A DNA stretch of 25,012 bases, taken from positions 1-25,012 of the IMG/VR virus record IMGVR_UViG_3300017728_000102; one strand, given 5' to 3'. The notes below the pieces were generated by a model, which saw nothing but the letters and a program-made list of their open reading frames with translations, searched no databases and was not told the origin of the DNA. A program made the translations under genes and the position numbers. Below, one piece after another: positions 1 through 7,291 of the stretch (position 1 is the stretch's first letter; every line of letters begins with the position of its first letter). The DNA is from a virus.

Positions 1-911
1 ATTTCTGTATTTATCCTAACCCCTCTACCACTTGCATAGATATGTCTAATATGAAGACCATGACCAAACTCATGGCTCATTATTGATTCAAAAGTATCTC
101 CTCCATTATGCCACCACCCACTAGCAACCCAATCTTTAGCATTTTTTTCATATTTTTTAATATCTTTTAAGTGATACTTATTTAACATTAATTCTTTTGT
201 TCCTGACCTAGCAACTACATTACTTTTAGAATTATAAGACCTAATTATTTCATATTTAAAATTTGCCCCACTTTCAATATGTTTTTTAAATAATTTGTTT
301 AGTCTATTTCTAGAATCTAAATCTATTCCTGAGAGCCTAATATCTTTTGCTTTTAGATTTGATTTTAACCACTCTTCAGAATCTTTGATGCTAGTATGTT
401 TACCAGCCATTTTTAAAGATGTAATTGATTCAGGTTTTTTAGTGATTATAGGTTCTTCAATGTTCTCACCTTTATAGTTCATAGGTACTAACTGACATCT
501 GCAATTAGTCTGACATATAGAAAACCCTGAACGAGGAAGTCCAACAGTTCTGAAATATTCCATAGTTCCAGTCTGTCCATGTCTGTCCTCACAATCCTCA
601 CAAACTCTTTTGTCAGATATACCAACCCATTGAAACTCTTCTACTGATGAATCTTGATAAACCTTCTGACTTGCAATATTAGAGTTATATCCTACACCAT
701 TTTTAGTTGTCATCTTAATAGCGTTTCTATATGAACCGAATATCCTACCACCATTATTAAGGTCATTCATTAAGACTGATTTAATTTGATTGACATCCAT
801 CCCACTTAACTTCATTTGAGATATAGATTCCTCTAGGGTTATTGTAGACTTAGCAACAGAATTACTAAGTAGAGCAGACATAGTTATGAGTAGGTCTTGA
901 GGTTCAGACAT
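1..911 (-). CDS. MuF-type phage head morphogenesis protein with HExxH domain (partial)
   Basis: This reading frame starts at ATG 911 and stays open to the window edge, giving 303 residues with the C-terminus missing. The middle carries the signature of the Mu gpF / SPP1 gp7 family: a CEDCEDRHG stretch followed after about 25 residues by CQTNCRCQLVP, the usual cysteine cluster at the end of the MuF domain. These minor capsid proteins sit at the portal and help head assembly or DNA ejection. After the MuF domain comes a second domain containing HEFGH (H280, E281, H284), the zinc-binding HExxH signature of metallopeptidases. MuF proteins of other phages often carry extra C-terminal enzyme domains, so a zincin-like fusion is plausible. 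The start overlaps the stop of the upstream gene by 8 nt. Its place after terminase and portal supports the call. Activity of the HExxH domain is inferred. Confidence 0.88.
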   Translation of the reverse strand, partial: MSEPQDLLITMSALLSNSVAKSTITLEESISQMKLSGMDVNQIKSVLMNDLNNGGRIFGSYRNAIKMTTKNGVGYNSNIASQKVYQDSSVEEFQWVGISDKRVCEDCEDRHGQTGTMEYFRTVGLPRSGFSICQTNCRCQLVPMNYKGENIEEPIITKKPESITSLKMAGKHTSIKDSEEWLKSNLKAKDIRLSGIDLDSRNRLNKLFKKHIESGANFKYEIIRSYNSKSNVVARSGTKELMLNKYHLKDIKKYEKNAKDWVASGWWHNGGDTFESIMSHEFGHGLHIRHIYASGRGVRINTE

Positions 912-1350
912 TTCTTATTATCTTATCAATCTTTAGTTCTATCATTTTAATTGCTCTTAACTGAGCGTTTTTAGTAATACCAAACCATTCTCTTTTAGGT
1001 AAATTATTTGAGGGATTTCCTTGCTGATGAAATGAACCTATATCTGCATTAGTAACACCACCCTTTCTTTTTTGTTTCTTGCCAGGATGTAGTGTTACAA
1101 GTTGCTTTAGTTTGTTTGCTTTATTTAGAATAAGGTTTCTCATCTTACCAGTATCTACTAATATTTGGTCATGACCTTTTCTCTTAATGGTAGAGTCTTT
1201 TAGTTTCTGCATCCTACCATTGACACCCATACCTCTTTCTAGTCTTTGGAAATGGTCTTGTCTTACTATCCTACCAGCGTCATTAAGTTCTTTAGTGAGG
1301 TCTAACCTTAATTTTTTAAGGTCAAAGTTCATCTCTATTTTAGGTTTCAT
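904..1350 (-). CDS. phage virion morphogenesis protein, Mu gpG / tail-completion like
   Basis: A 148-residue basic protein. It resembles the Mu gpG / P2 gpS-type virion morphogenesis family (Phage_tail_S): an N-terminal helical region, LVDTGKMRNL near the middle (the family usually has LVDTGxLRxS), then FHQQG and LPKREWFG, which match the family's HxxG...PxRxFLG ending. In other phages these proteins act in head completion or head-tail joining. It starts with an ATGA overlap on the preceding gene at 1347-1350 and its TGA stop overlaps the start of the MuF gene, so the three are very likely translated together. The portal, gpG-like, MuF grouping is common. The exact role in this virion is inferred from the motifs. 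Confidence 0.8.
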   Translation of the reverse strand: MKPKIEMNFDLKKLRLDLTKELNDAGRIVRQDHFQRLERGMGVNGRMQKLKDSTIKRKGHDQILVDTGKMRNLILNKANKLKQLVTLHPGKKQKRKGGVTNADIGSFHQQGNPSNNLPKREWFGITKNAQLRAIKMIELKIDKIIRNV

Positions 1351-1577
1351 GACTCTTCTATAATCTTATTTGCAAACTTAGTACCTAATTGACCAGCTTT
1401 CTCTATTTCATCTATGTGTTCTTTAAGAAAAGCATCACCTAATGAAAGTAAATAACCTTCAGGGTCTTTTAACATCTCATCTAAATCAATAGCACCTAGT
1501 AGATTATCAGCGTTTTCTTCTATTACAGATTCTAACTTGTCTAGGTCTTCCATATACTTACGAATTAATTGTGCCAA
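1347..1577 (-). CDS. small acidic protein of unknown function in head module
   Basis: A protein of up to 76 residues, rich in Asp, Glu and Leu, predicted to be mostly helical, with no motif that I recognise. The longest version starts at TTG 1577, which overlaps the portal end by 20 nt and has GAGG a few bases upstream. An ATG at 1553, four bases after the portal stop, would give 68 residues but has no clear ribosome binding site, so the start is uncertain. The stop overlaps the ATG of the gpG-like gene (ATGA). Its position between portal and gpG-like genes suggests a head or connector accessory role. That is inference from context only. Confidence 0.6.
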   Translation of the reverse strand: MAQLIRKYMEDLDKLESVIEENADNLLGAIDLDEMLKDPEGYLLSLGDAFLKEHIDEIEKAGQLGTKFANKIIEES

Positions 1578-2919
1578 GTTTCCTCAATCCCTCAAATGTT
1601 GGTTGTGTAGGTTGTGTAGCTTCTACTGTTGCTCTTTGTTCTTCTCTTACTTCTCCTAACTTTTCATCTAACTCAGAATCAGTCATGTCAGGATTAAAGT
1701 ATAATAGTAAGTCTTTCTGAGTCATTATGTTGTTCTTAATCTTCCAGTCTAACCAGTTTCTTTCTTCTTGTGGTGACATTGGAAAACTGACCTCCCCAAA
1801 GTCAACTGCATAGTCTTCAGATAAATTAATTACATTATGTGTTTCTAAAATCCTTCTGTCTATTTCATATCTTGAATGTTCCCACTCTCTAAAAACTCCT
1901 TCATCTGACTTTCTAGATTCAAGGTTTTCAATCTCCATAATCCTTAATGCTTCTCCACTAGGTACATTACCACCTGACTCACCCCATCTAATTCTTAACT
2001 GATTGTTTTCAGCTACTTGATTAGCCATAGCTTTTACACCTTCTATCATTTCTGTTAGACTGCCACTTGGAGACTTGTAATCAAAGGTTGCACCTTCAGG
2101 AATTATAATTGCATTATCTATTCCAGCTTTTAACCTTGATTGACCTTCATCAATTCCTGTAAATACTGGTTGTCCTAACTTTGACCTTATTCCTAGGGCT
2201 ACCTCAGTCATGGCTATTGCTAAATGTAAAGAAACTCTAGTGACATCGTAAGAACTAGAAGAGAACTCAACTCTACTGATAGGGTTAATTTTATAAGGGT
2301 TTATCATGTCTTCAGACATAGCAAATCTTTCACCTTTTTGATTGAACTCAAAGTGCATACCTTGGACACCATCTCTTTCCTCAGACCAAAAAACAAACCT
2401 TTTATGATTGTCATGACTTTCTATTTCATATGAATACCCATAAGGTTCACTATCTGAAGTGTGATAATACTCCTGTACCATTGGGAGAACTTCATACTCT
2501 AGTCTCTGTTTTCTTTCATTGTACTTAGACTTCATCCAACAATGTCCTAGTAACCAAGATAACTCAGCAAATTCCTTAGTCTTAGAGTCTAATTTAAAAG
2601 ATATGTCATCATACATTTCATTTCTTTCACCACCTATAAATCTTTTAGGAGGTTCTTTGTATAACATCATCCTAGCACGAGCAAAACGAGGAACACAAGA
2701 GGTAATGTAAGGAGGAACTTGACTAAGACTCTCAGATGCAAACCATTGTTCTAGGTGTGTGTCTAGGTTCTGATTGTAATAAAAGTCTAAACTCTCTAGT
2801 ATATATGTATCTTCATTATCAATATAGTTTTCATGAGCATTAATAACACTCTGCATAACTACCATTTCAGAGAGTTCAGGGATGACCACTCTATTTACAC
2901 TTCTTCCAAAATTATACAT
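1558..2919 (-). CDS. portal protein
   Basis: A 453-residue protein placed directly after the large terminase, the normal position of a portal. The portal forms the dodecameric channel at one head vertex through which DNA is packaged and ejected, and it docks the terminase. Visible support: the SGEALR motif at residues 321-326 followed by a helical IMEIENLE segment, typical of SPP1 gp6-type portals; a long helical stem region; and an acidic, Gln/Thr-rich C-terminal tail after about residue 420. The length is in the usual 420-550 range. The start ATG follows AGAGGA by about 9 nt. Forty-eight non-coding bases separate it from terminase. Its 3' end overlaps the longest form of the next gene. Confidence 0.92.
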   Translation of the reverse strand: MYNFGRSVNRVVIPELSEMVVMQSVINAHENYIDNEDTYILESLDFYYNQNLDTHLEQWFASESLSQVPPYITSCVPRFARARMMLYKEPPKRFIGGERNEMYDDISFKLDSKTKEFAELSWLLGHCWMKSKYNERKQRLEYEVLPMVQEYYHTSDSEPYGYSYEIESHDNHKRFVFWSEERDGVQGMHFEFNQKGERFAMSEDMINPYKINPISRVEFSSSSYDVTRVSLHLAIAMTEVALGIRSKLGQPVFTGIDEGQSRLKAGIDNAIIIPEGATFDYKSPSGSLTEMIEGVKAMANQVAENNQLRIRWGESGGNVPSGEALRIMEIENLESRKSDEGVFREWEHSRYEIDRRILETHNVINLSEDYAVDFGEVSFPMSPQEERNWLDWKIKNNIMTQKDLLLYFNPDMTDSELDEKLGEVREEQRATVEATQPTQPTFEGLRKLGTINS

Positions 2920-2967
2920 CTTCCATATTCCTCTTTATTTGTTAGTTCTCCCCAACTTTTATTATTA

Positions 2968-4173
2968 TTACCAACTCCTAGTTGTTACAAAAGCTTTTCT
3001 GATAGGAAACTTATATGCCAAACCATAAGAACAAGCATCTAAAGCGTGAGTTAGGTTCATATCTGACTTATCTAGTCCACCTCTTCTATCTCTTTGACAT
3101 TGTTCTAGGTCTTTAATTAAATGAACACATGATGGGTCAACAGTCATACTTATATTACCTTCAGCGTCTTTAAGTTTTCTATTTAAAATATTTAATCTAT
3201 CTATATGACTAGGATGAGACTTCTTTGCTCTTATTATAAACCCATGTTCAGCTAATATATCATGGTCACTTCTTCTAGATGTTGTAGACCTATTCCTACC
3301 AGCGGGGTCAGGATAACACTCAATGTTAGGTGCAATCTTCTTCATCTCTATAGCAAGTTCTTCAGTATTACTATTCTTCAGTCTTATCTCATCAAAATAA
3401 TGTACTGTACCATCTGAATACTCTGTTGCTAATGTAGCCGTGTTGAAATCTACGTTGTGGTCTACTCCCCACCATAACTTATTAGATAGTTCTTTAGCTT
3501 GTACTACATGAGTTTCTCTATCAAAGTTCCAAGCGGCTCTATTACCAGTTGATTCAAAAGAACCTTCAAACTCTTGTCTAAATATAGACTCATCCATTGT
3601 TCTCTTTGCTCTTTCTATCTCTTCCTTAGGTACAAACCCACCATCTATAGTTTTAAACTGCCAACTACTCCAGTCATCTTCTGATTGACCTTTAGAGTAT
3701 AGGTCATACATAATATCGTAACCACTAGGAGTCCCAATAAATAAGACTTCTCCTTTAGTGGTTGCCAACATAGGCATGATAATCTCTTCCCACACATGAG
3801 GTTTAATATAAGCCATTTCATCCATCACACATTTTGTTAATGAAACACCTCTTAAATTATTCTCATTATCAGCACCCTTAACTGATAACTCTGCACCATT
3901 CTCAAAGATAACAGACATCTCAGTTTCATTTAACTTTGCACCAGTAAAGTTCCCAAACATTCTTCTGAGTATAGGGAATACTATCATGCGACCTTGTCTA
4001 TATGTAGGAGTGACATAAAATCTTCTTTCATCAGGTTTAAAAGGGTCTTTGAGTAAGTACATTAAACTTAATATAGTCTTTCCCCATCTACGACCAGCAA
4101 CAATAACCTTAAACCTAGATGGGTCGTTTAATATATCTCTCCTAGTCCTATTAACAGTCCATTCAATCATCAT
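2968..4173 (-). CDS. terL: terminase large subunit (ATPase and nuclease)
   Basis: A 401-residue packaging motor subunit. It shows both expected halves. The ATPase has Walker A GRRWGKT at residues 27-33, Walker B VMDE at 116-119 and the coupling motif GTPSG at 147-151. The RNase H-like nuclease supplies three likely metal-binding acidic residues: D238 in GVDHN, D289 in YPDPAG and D379 in HALDA. The enzyme translocates DNA into the prohead through the portal and cuts concatemers. The length is slightly short but complete for phage terminases. Its start overlaps the small-subunit candidate by 11 nt, so the two are translationally linked. Confidence is high from motif order and context. Confidence 0.96.
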   Translation of the reverse strand: MMIEWTVNRTRRDILNDPSRFKVIVAGRRWGKTILSLMYLLKDPFKPDERRFYVTPTYRQGRMIVFPILRRMFGNFTGAKLNETEMSVIFENGAELSVKGADNENNLRGVSLTKCVMDEMAYIKPHVWEEIIMPMLATTKGEVLFIGTPSGYDIMYDLYSKGQSEDDWSSWQFKTIDGGFVPKEEIERAKRTMDESIFRQEFEGSFESTGNRAAWNFDRETHVVQAKELSNKLWWGVDHNVDFNTATLATEYSDGTVHYFDEIRLKNSNTEELAIEMKKIAPNIECYPDPAGRNRSTTSRRSDHDILAEHGFIIRAKKSHPSHIDRLNILNRKLKDAEGNISMTVDPSCVHLIKDLEQCQRDRRGGLDKSDMNLTHALDACSYGLAYKFPIRKAFVTTRSW

Positions 4174-4498
4174 CTATTACCATGACTTGAATAGGTTCAG
4201 ACTTGGTTGTCCTCTCTTGTCTTTCTAGTGCCTTACCTTCTAGTCTTTCAATAATAAACTGCATGGCTCTTAGGTCACCTCTTTCAGCTAATGAAAACAA
4301 CTTAGACACTATGACTTCTCTTCTTTCCCTATCTCCACTCTTCTTAAAACTAAAGTCTTTAATTAAATCAGTATAGGCGTTTCTTCTACCATTAGGATTT
4401 CCCGACTCACCTTTCTTAAACCTTGTGTCAGGATTACCACTTACACCTTTTTTAAATCTACCATTAGGCGTCCTGTTTTCCTCCTGTTTGATACTCAT
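4163..4498 (-). CDS. terminase small-subunit candidate, DUF5681-like
   Basis: A 111-residue basic protein. The N-terminus holds two copies of an RFKKGxSGNP motif (GRFKKGVSGNP, then TRFKKGESGNPNGR), a hallmark of the DUF5681 family that commonly precedes terminase genes. The C-terminal part, roughly residues 40-95, is helical and charged. It overlaps the large terminase by 11 nt and starts immediately after the preceding stop, with GGAGATAG as ribosome binding site. Position and family point to DNA recognition for packaging, but no helix-turn-helix is obvious. The small-terminase role is therefore an inference, not something the sequence proves. Confidence 0.75.
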   Translation of the reverse strand: MSIKQEENRTPNGRFKKGVSGNPDTRFKKGESGNPNGRRNAYTDLIKDFSFKKSGDRERREVIVSKLFSLAERGDLRAMQFIIERLEGKALERQERTTKSEPIQVMVIDDD

Positions 4499-4684
4499 CT
4501 AATCTATCTCCACTAAACCCATCATAAATGCCTTGTTTAATTTCATTATTAATTCTGCAATTTTATGTGAGTCAATTTCAAAGACATCAAATTCTAGTCT
4601 ATAGTTACCAGTAGTTTTAAGGTTGCGAATACCTACCAGTTCAGTAGTTATTGCAATTCCTTCCTTACTTTTTTCTTTTGACAA
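4499..4684 (-). CDS. conserved-looking small protein of unknown function
   Basis: Up to 61 residues, with a lysine-rich start, a beta-like middle (NYRLEFDVFEID) and a helical end. I recognise no family. The longest version begins at TTG 4684 and overlaps the upstream 29-residue basic gene by 20 nt. The ribosome binding site for that start is weak. AAGGAAGG lies inside the first codons, so a later non-standard start (for example the ATA codon 33 nt downstream of that TTG) is possible. The stop abuts the ATG of the terminase small-subunit candidate. It is the second gene of the packaging operon; function unknown. Confidence 0.55.
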   Translation of the reverse strand: MSKEKSKEGIAITTELVGIRNLKTTGNYRLEFDVFEIDSHKIAELIMKLNKAFMMGLVEID

Positions 4685-4754
4685 TTTTTTTAGTCATCTT
4701 ACGTTTCTTCTTTGGTTTCGCTTTACCAAAGCCGTAACCTTTACCTTTAGGCAT
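4665..4754 (-). CDS. 29-residue Lys/Gly-rich basic peptide
   Basis: A very small gene from ATG 4754 to TAA 4665. The peptide begins MPKGKGYGFGKAKPKKKRK and continues Lys-rich to the stop, with almost no acidic residues. The start has AAGGAG nine bases upstream, the best ribosome binding site in this stretch, which is why I call it despite its size. It overlaps the next gene by 20 nt and is the first gene after the regulatory gap at 4755-4941. Such peptides probably bind nucleic acid. A role in DNA condensation or packaging is inference from charge and position. Confidence 0.6.
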   Translation of the reverse strand: MPKGKGYGFGKAKPKKKRKMTKKIVKRKK

Positions 4755-4800
4755 AAGATACTCCTTGTTGTTGTTGGGTCTAATTTATATCATTTAGGAG

Positions 4801-4940
4801 GTTTAATAAAATACCTAAAACTACATTAAGGTTTGTACTTAAGTGGGTAATATGATGAATCCTTAAATTCCCTTATATAGTTTCTACACGCAGAAACACG
4901 AGTATAGTAAAGAATAGTATAGTAAAGGAAAGTAGAGAGA
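4801..4940 (-). promoter_or_regulatory. regulatory gap upstream of the packaging operon
   Basis: The longest non-coding stretch of the window (4755-4995) lies between a strong terminator and the first packaging gene. On the minus strand it holds two TTTACTATACT copies and, further on, ACTATATAAGG, either of which could supply a -10 element. No convincing -35 matches them, so the promoter may need a phage factor. A short inverted repeat (TTTCT and AGAAA, 6-nt loop) lies at 4881-4896. Because the terminator at 4942-4975 should stop upstream transcripts, a promoter is expected here. Its exact position is not resolved. Confidence 0.45.
4901..4927. repeat. 12-bp direct repeat, period 15
   Basis: AGTATAGTAAAG occurs at 4901-4912 and again at 4916-4927, separated by AAT. 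A degraded third copy (AGTAGAG) follows at 4931. The repeats sit between the terminator and the packaging operon, where an operator or activator site would be expected. Confidence 0.7.
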
Positions 4941-4941
4941 G

Positions 4942-4975
4942 TAAAAAAAAAGCCCTGATTTCTCAAGGCTCTTTT
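4942..4975 (-). terminator. intrinsic terminator
   Basis: Arms at 4951-4958 and 4963-4970 form an 8-bp stem with one mismatch and a TTTC loop. Read on the minus strand, the stem is followed by nine T residues (complement of 4943-4951), a classic strong terminator after the gene at 4996-5349. The plus-strand side has only CTTTTCTTTT, so any action on plus transcripts would be weaker. Confidence 0.88.
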
Positions 4976-4995
4976 CTTTTAGGTTTATGTTAGTG

Positions 4996-5349
4996 TTATT
5001 TTATGTTAAGTCCAAATTTTCCAATCTTATTAACATTCTTAAGGTTTTTACTGTATTCTCTAACCACTTCTTTTATTTCCTCTTTGTATTCCTTCATAAC
5101 TTTTTCTAATAAGTTTACTCGACATTCAGGAACTACATAAATTCCATCTTGTTGTATAGCTACTAATTGAACTCCTCCAATACCATTCCAACAAATAGAA
5201 AGACCTTTTCCTTTTCCAACTGTATCAGCTTTAGTGACAACTATAAAATCTAAGTCAAATATAAACCAATCACTTTTGTCCACACCGCTAGAAATTTTAA
5301 AGTTATGTTTATTATCTGCACTTATGCTTAGGTTTTTAATATACTTCAT
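4996..5349 (-). CDS. unknown protein, last gene before the operon terminator
   Basis: A 117-residue protein starting at ATG 5349. The frame is open upstream to 5388, but AAGGAG lies 7-8 bases before the internal ATG and no ribosome binding site serves the upstream one, so the shorter form is chosen. The protein has a beta-rich first half (hydrophobic stretch WFIFDLDFIVV, then GLSICWNGIGGVQLVAI) and a helical Lys/Glu-rich end. I recognise no domain. It lies between two terminators (5387-5408 upstream, 4942-4975 downstream), so its message needs read-through or a local start. Function unknown; small accessory phage gene. Confidence 0.7.
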   Translation of the reverse strand: MKYIKNLSISADNKHNFKISSGVDKSDWFIFDLDFIVVTKADTVGKGKGLSICWNGIGGVQLVAIQQDGIYVVPECRVNLLEKVMKEYKEEIKEVVREYSKNLKNVNKIGKFGLNIK

Positions 5350-5386
5350 TTTACTACTCCTTATTTTGTTTTTATTCTTCATACCC

Positions 5387-5408
5387 AAAAAGCCCCATTT
5401 AAGGGGCT
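5387..5408 (-). terminator. intrinsic terminator
   Basis: AGCCCC (5391-5396) and GGGGCT (5403-5408) form a perfect 6-bp GC-rich stem with a 6-nt loop. On the minus strand the stem runs into TTTTT. It lies 19 nt after the stop of the gene at 5428-5670. Confidence 0.85.
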
Positions 5409-5427
5409 AATTGGTTTCTGTTATGAT

Positions 5428-5670
5428 TTACTTTTGGTTAAATAATCTTGTGTCGAAAGTGACTAAATAATCAAACCTACCTATCATAGCACTAAAAACT
5501 AATTTATTATTTTTATTAGCCTTTACTTCATAAACACCATCTTCTTTAACAACATTAAATATCTTTTCACCACTTGTTGTTTTTGCACCTCTTAAAGATT
5601 TTAAAGCAGACTGTACATTTGGTTTAGTCCACTTTCTAGTTACCATATTATTATTTGATACTTGACTCAT
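5428..5670 (-). CDS. small basic protein of unknown function
   Basis: An 80-residue, lysine- and asparagine-rich protein. No known motif is evident. The sequence suggests a helical N-terminal half (NVQSALKSLRGAK) and a beta-rich C-terminal half. The ATG at 5670 overlaps the TAA of the upstream gene by one base in the junction GGAGGCAAGTAATG, where the ribosome binding site also codes the last residues of the upstream protein. The gene ends before a strong terminator at 5387-5408. It is part of a two-gene unit driven by the promoter at 6053-6080. Function unknown. Confidence 0.75.
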   Translation of the reverse strand: MSQVSNNNMVTRKWTKPNVQSALKSLRGAKTTSGEKIFNVVKEDGVYEVKANKNNKLVFSAMIGRFDYLVTFDTRLFNQK

Positions 5671-6017
5671 TACTTGCCTCCTAAAACAGTATTAAAAAAA
5701 TGCTCTTTGCTAATTCCAATTCTATTTTTAGTTCTTTTACCATATGTGAAATCATTCTTTAACTTTTGATTGACTATTACATTTTTATAAAAATCATCAC
5801 TACAATCCTCTGAGGTACAAATAAACAAGTTGTTTTTTTCAAATCTTGCAATTCCACCATCTCTCTTATTATAAAAATAATCTCTTTCGTATCGAAGATT
5901 ACAACTAGTAGACCATATCTTTTCATCACCAGTACATGATGTAAGTCTATAGGCACTATTTATAGTTCCACTTTTTTTATTTACATAATAACTAAATTCA
6001 TTTTTTTGATTTTCCAT
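5670..6017 (-). CDS. unknown small protein, first gene of the 6.0 kb unit
   Basis: A 115-residue protein starting at ATG 6017. The open frame reaches 6047, but AAGGAG sits 7-8 bases before the internal ATG, and the longer version would lie inside the leader, so the shorter start is preferred. It contains five cysteines, including CTSEDC, and many Asn/Lys/Tyr residues. No family is recognised. It ends in Gly-Gly-Lys encoded by the ribosome binding site of the next gene. It is the first gene downstream of a near-consensus promoter. Early expression and a host-interaction role would fit a gene of this kind, but that is inference. Confidence 0.72.
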   Translation of the reverse strand: MENQKNEFSYYVNKKSGTINSAYRLTSCTGDEKIWSTSCNLRYERDYFYNKRDGGIARFEKNNLFICTSEDCSDDFYKNVIVNQKLKNDFTYGKRTKNRIGISKEHFFNTVLGGK

Positions 6018-6052
6018 CTTAGAACTCCTTATTTGATTAATATTCACAAAAC

Positions 6053-6109
6053 AATATACTCAATAAATTGATAATGTCAAACACTTATCTAAGGGTTACC
6101 TAAGGGTTA
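6053..6109 (-). promoter_or_regulatory. sigma70-like promoter with paired AGGGTTA boxes
   Basis: On the minus strand TTGACA (6075-6080) is followed after 16 bases by TATATT (6053-6058), about 36 nt before the chosen start at 6017. Just upstream, two CTAAGGGTTA boxes (plus-strand 6089-6098 and 6100-6109) are spaced exactly 11 bp. The same arrangement recurs before the promoter at 11464-11492, including the shared AAGTGTTTG entering the -35 element. The promoter is read directly from the sequence. A regulator binding the boxes is inferred. Confidence 0.8.
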
Positions 6110-6110
6110 G

Positions 6111-7013
6111 TTAAAATAGTTCTCTTTGAACAAATCTCTTTTCTGCTATTTTAATAAATTCAGGGTTTAGTTCTATACCTAACCACTTTCTACCAAGTCT
6201 CTGTGCAACCCAACCAGTAGTCCCTGAACCAAAGAAAGGGTCTAAAACTATATCTCCTTTTTTACTACCAGCCTTTATACATAATTCAGGTAATTTCTCG
6301 GGAAAGGTTGCAAAATGAGCCTCCTTATATGGTTTTACATTAATAGACCATACTGACCTTTTATTTGCTCCTACTTCTTCACCATAATGAGGTTTGTCTC
6401 TTATTGCATCTGAGTCATAATAGTATCTAGAAGACTTACTTAGTAAAAATATATATTCATGTGCTTTTGTGCATCTATCTTTTACAGATTCAGGCATAGG
6501 ATTAGGTTTGTGCCAGATTATGTCTTGTCTTAAATACCATCCATCTTGCTGAAGTGCAAGTGCAACCCTCCAAGGAATACCTAATAATTGTTTATTTTTA
6601 GTTTGTGAATAACTATCACCAAGATTTAGCCATAGTGTTCCATCATCTTTTAATGCTTTTTTTACTCCTCTGAATACCTTAACCATGTTTTCTATAAACT
6701 CTTCAGGTGTTTCTTCTAATCCTAATTGAGAATCTTTTCTGATAGCACCACATTTTTTACATTTAGACTTATATTGAATAGATTTTCCCTCAACTTCTTT
6801 TTTTGTAGTTTCTAAACTCATGTCTCTTAATGTTGAAGAACCTCCAAATGGTTTTTTTTCTACATGGTCACACTCTTTATCTCCCTGTTCCCATTCAGCA
6901 GTTCCATAGTCTCTTAATCCCCAATAAGGAGGACTAGTTACAACACATTGAACTGATTTCTCTTCAATGTCTTTTATTCTATCTAAGACATTACCTTGTA
7001 AAATGTTTTTCAT
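6111..7013 (-). CDS. DNA methyltransferase, N4-cytosine/N6-adenine type
   Basis: A 300-residue SAM-dependent DNA methyltransferase of the amino-methyl group. Motif IV is TSPPYW at 26-31. The SAM-binding motif is DPFFGSGTT at 258-266 with IELNPEF after it, so the order is catalytic motif before SAM motif (beta class). TSPPYW is common in N4-cytosine enzymes, but the base modified cannot be fixed from sequence. An insertion holds C48, H50, C85 and C88, a likely zinc site. No restriction enzyme gene adjoins it, so it is an orphan methylase that may protect phage DNA or mark it. It overlaps the previous gene by ATGA, has GGGGAAAA as ribosome binding site, and ends its operon. Confidence 0.92.
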   Translation of the reverse strand: MKNILQGNVLDRIKDIEEKSVQCVVTSPPYWGLRDYGTAEWEQGDKECDHVEKKPFGGSSTLRDMSLETTKKEVEGKSIQYKSKCKKCGAIRKDSQLGLEETPEEFIENMVKVFRGVKKALKDDGTLWLNLGDSYSQTKNKQLLGIPWRVALALQQDGWYLRQDIIWHKPNPMPESVKDRCTKAHEYIFLLSKSSRYYYDSDAIRDKPHYGEEVGANKRSVWSINVKPYKEAHFATFPEKLPELCIKAGSKKGDIVLDPFFGSGTTGWVAQRLGRKWLGIELNPEFIKIAEKRFVQRELF

Positions 7014-7291
7014 TGTTTTCCCCTATCTAGTTTTTCGCACATTGGACATTTCTTTTTTTCCTTGCCTATTTTTGGAACTATGTCTTTTGGATAAATTCTT
7101 AATAAACTTTTATCTACCCAATGAGCCACCTTACTCCAAAGATGCTCACAAGAAGTACAAAACTTAATCAAATCATCATGTCTGTACTTCCTATGTTCAT
7201 GTCTTGATTTATTAAATTGATTCTGATTTGTCCTAACATCAGTTTTCTCTAATATGTAGTCAATGATATGTAATTCATCCTCTCTAAGCAT
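7010..7291 (-). CDS. small zinc-ribbon-like protein
   Basis: A basic protein of 93 residues from ATG 7291, or 101 residues if the TTG at 7315 is used. The ATG is preferred because it overlaps the preceding stop (ATGCTTAG), as is usual here, and the TTG has only a badly spaced ribosome binding site. Two CxxC pairs (CTSC in the middle, CPMC near the end) suggest one zinc ion. The region between them is basic with a helical look. It overlaps the methyltransferase start by 4 nt and may be a DNA-binding partner of neighbouring replication or modification genes. Specific function unknown. Confidence 0.68.
   Translation of the reverse strand: MLREDELHIIDYILEKTDVRTNQNQFNKSRHEHRKYRHDDLIKFCTSCEHLWSKVAHWVDKSLLRIYPKDIVPKIGKEKKKCPMCEKLDRGKQ

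Noticed and set aside
295-477. Plus-strand 60-residue open frame
   Set aside because: It lies opposite the MuF gene, has no ribosome binding site in an otherwise all-minus region, and shows only shadow-like hydrophobic sequence.
4996-5388. Longer 130-residue form of the gene ending at 4996
   Set aside because: The extension would read through its own ribosome binding site and run into the terminator at 5387-5408.
6089-6109. Telomere-like or CRISPR-like repeat
   Set aside because: Only two copies of a 10-bp unit are present; placement upstream of a promoter fits binding sites far better.
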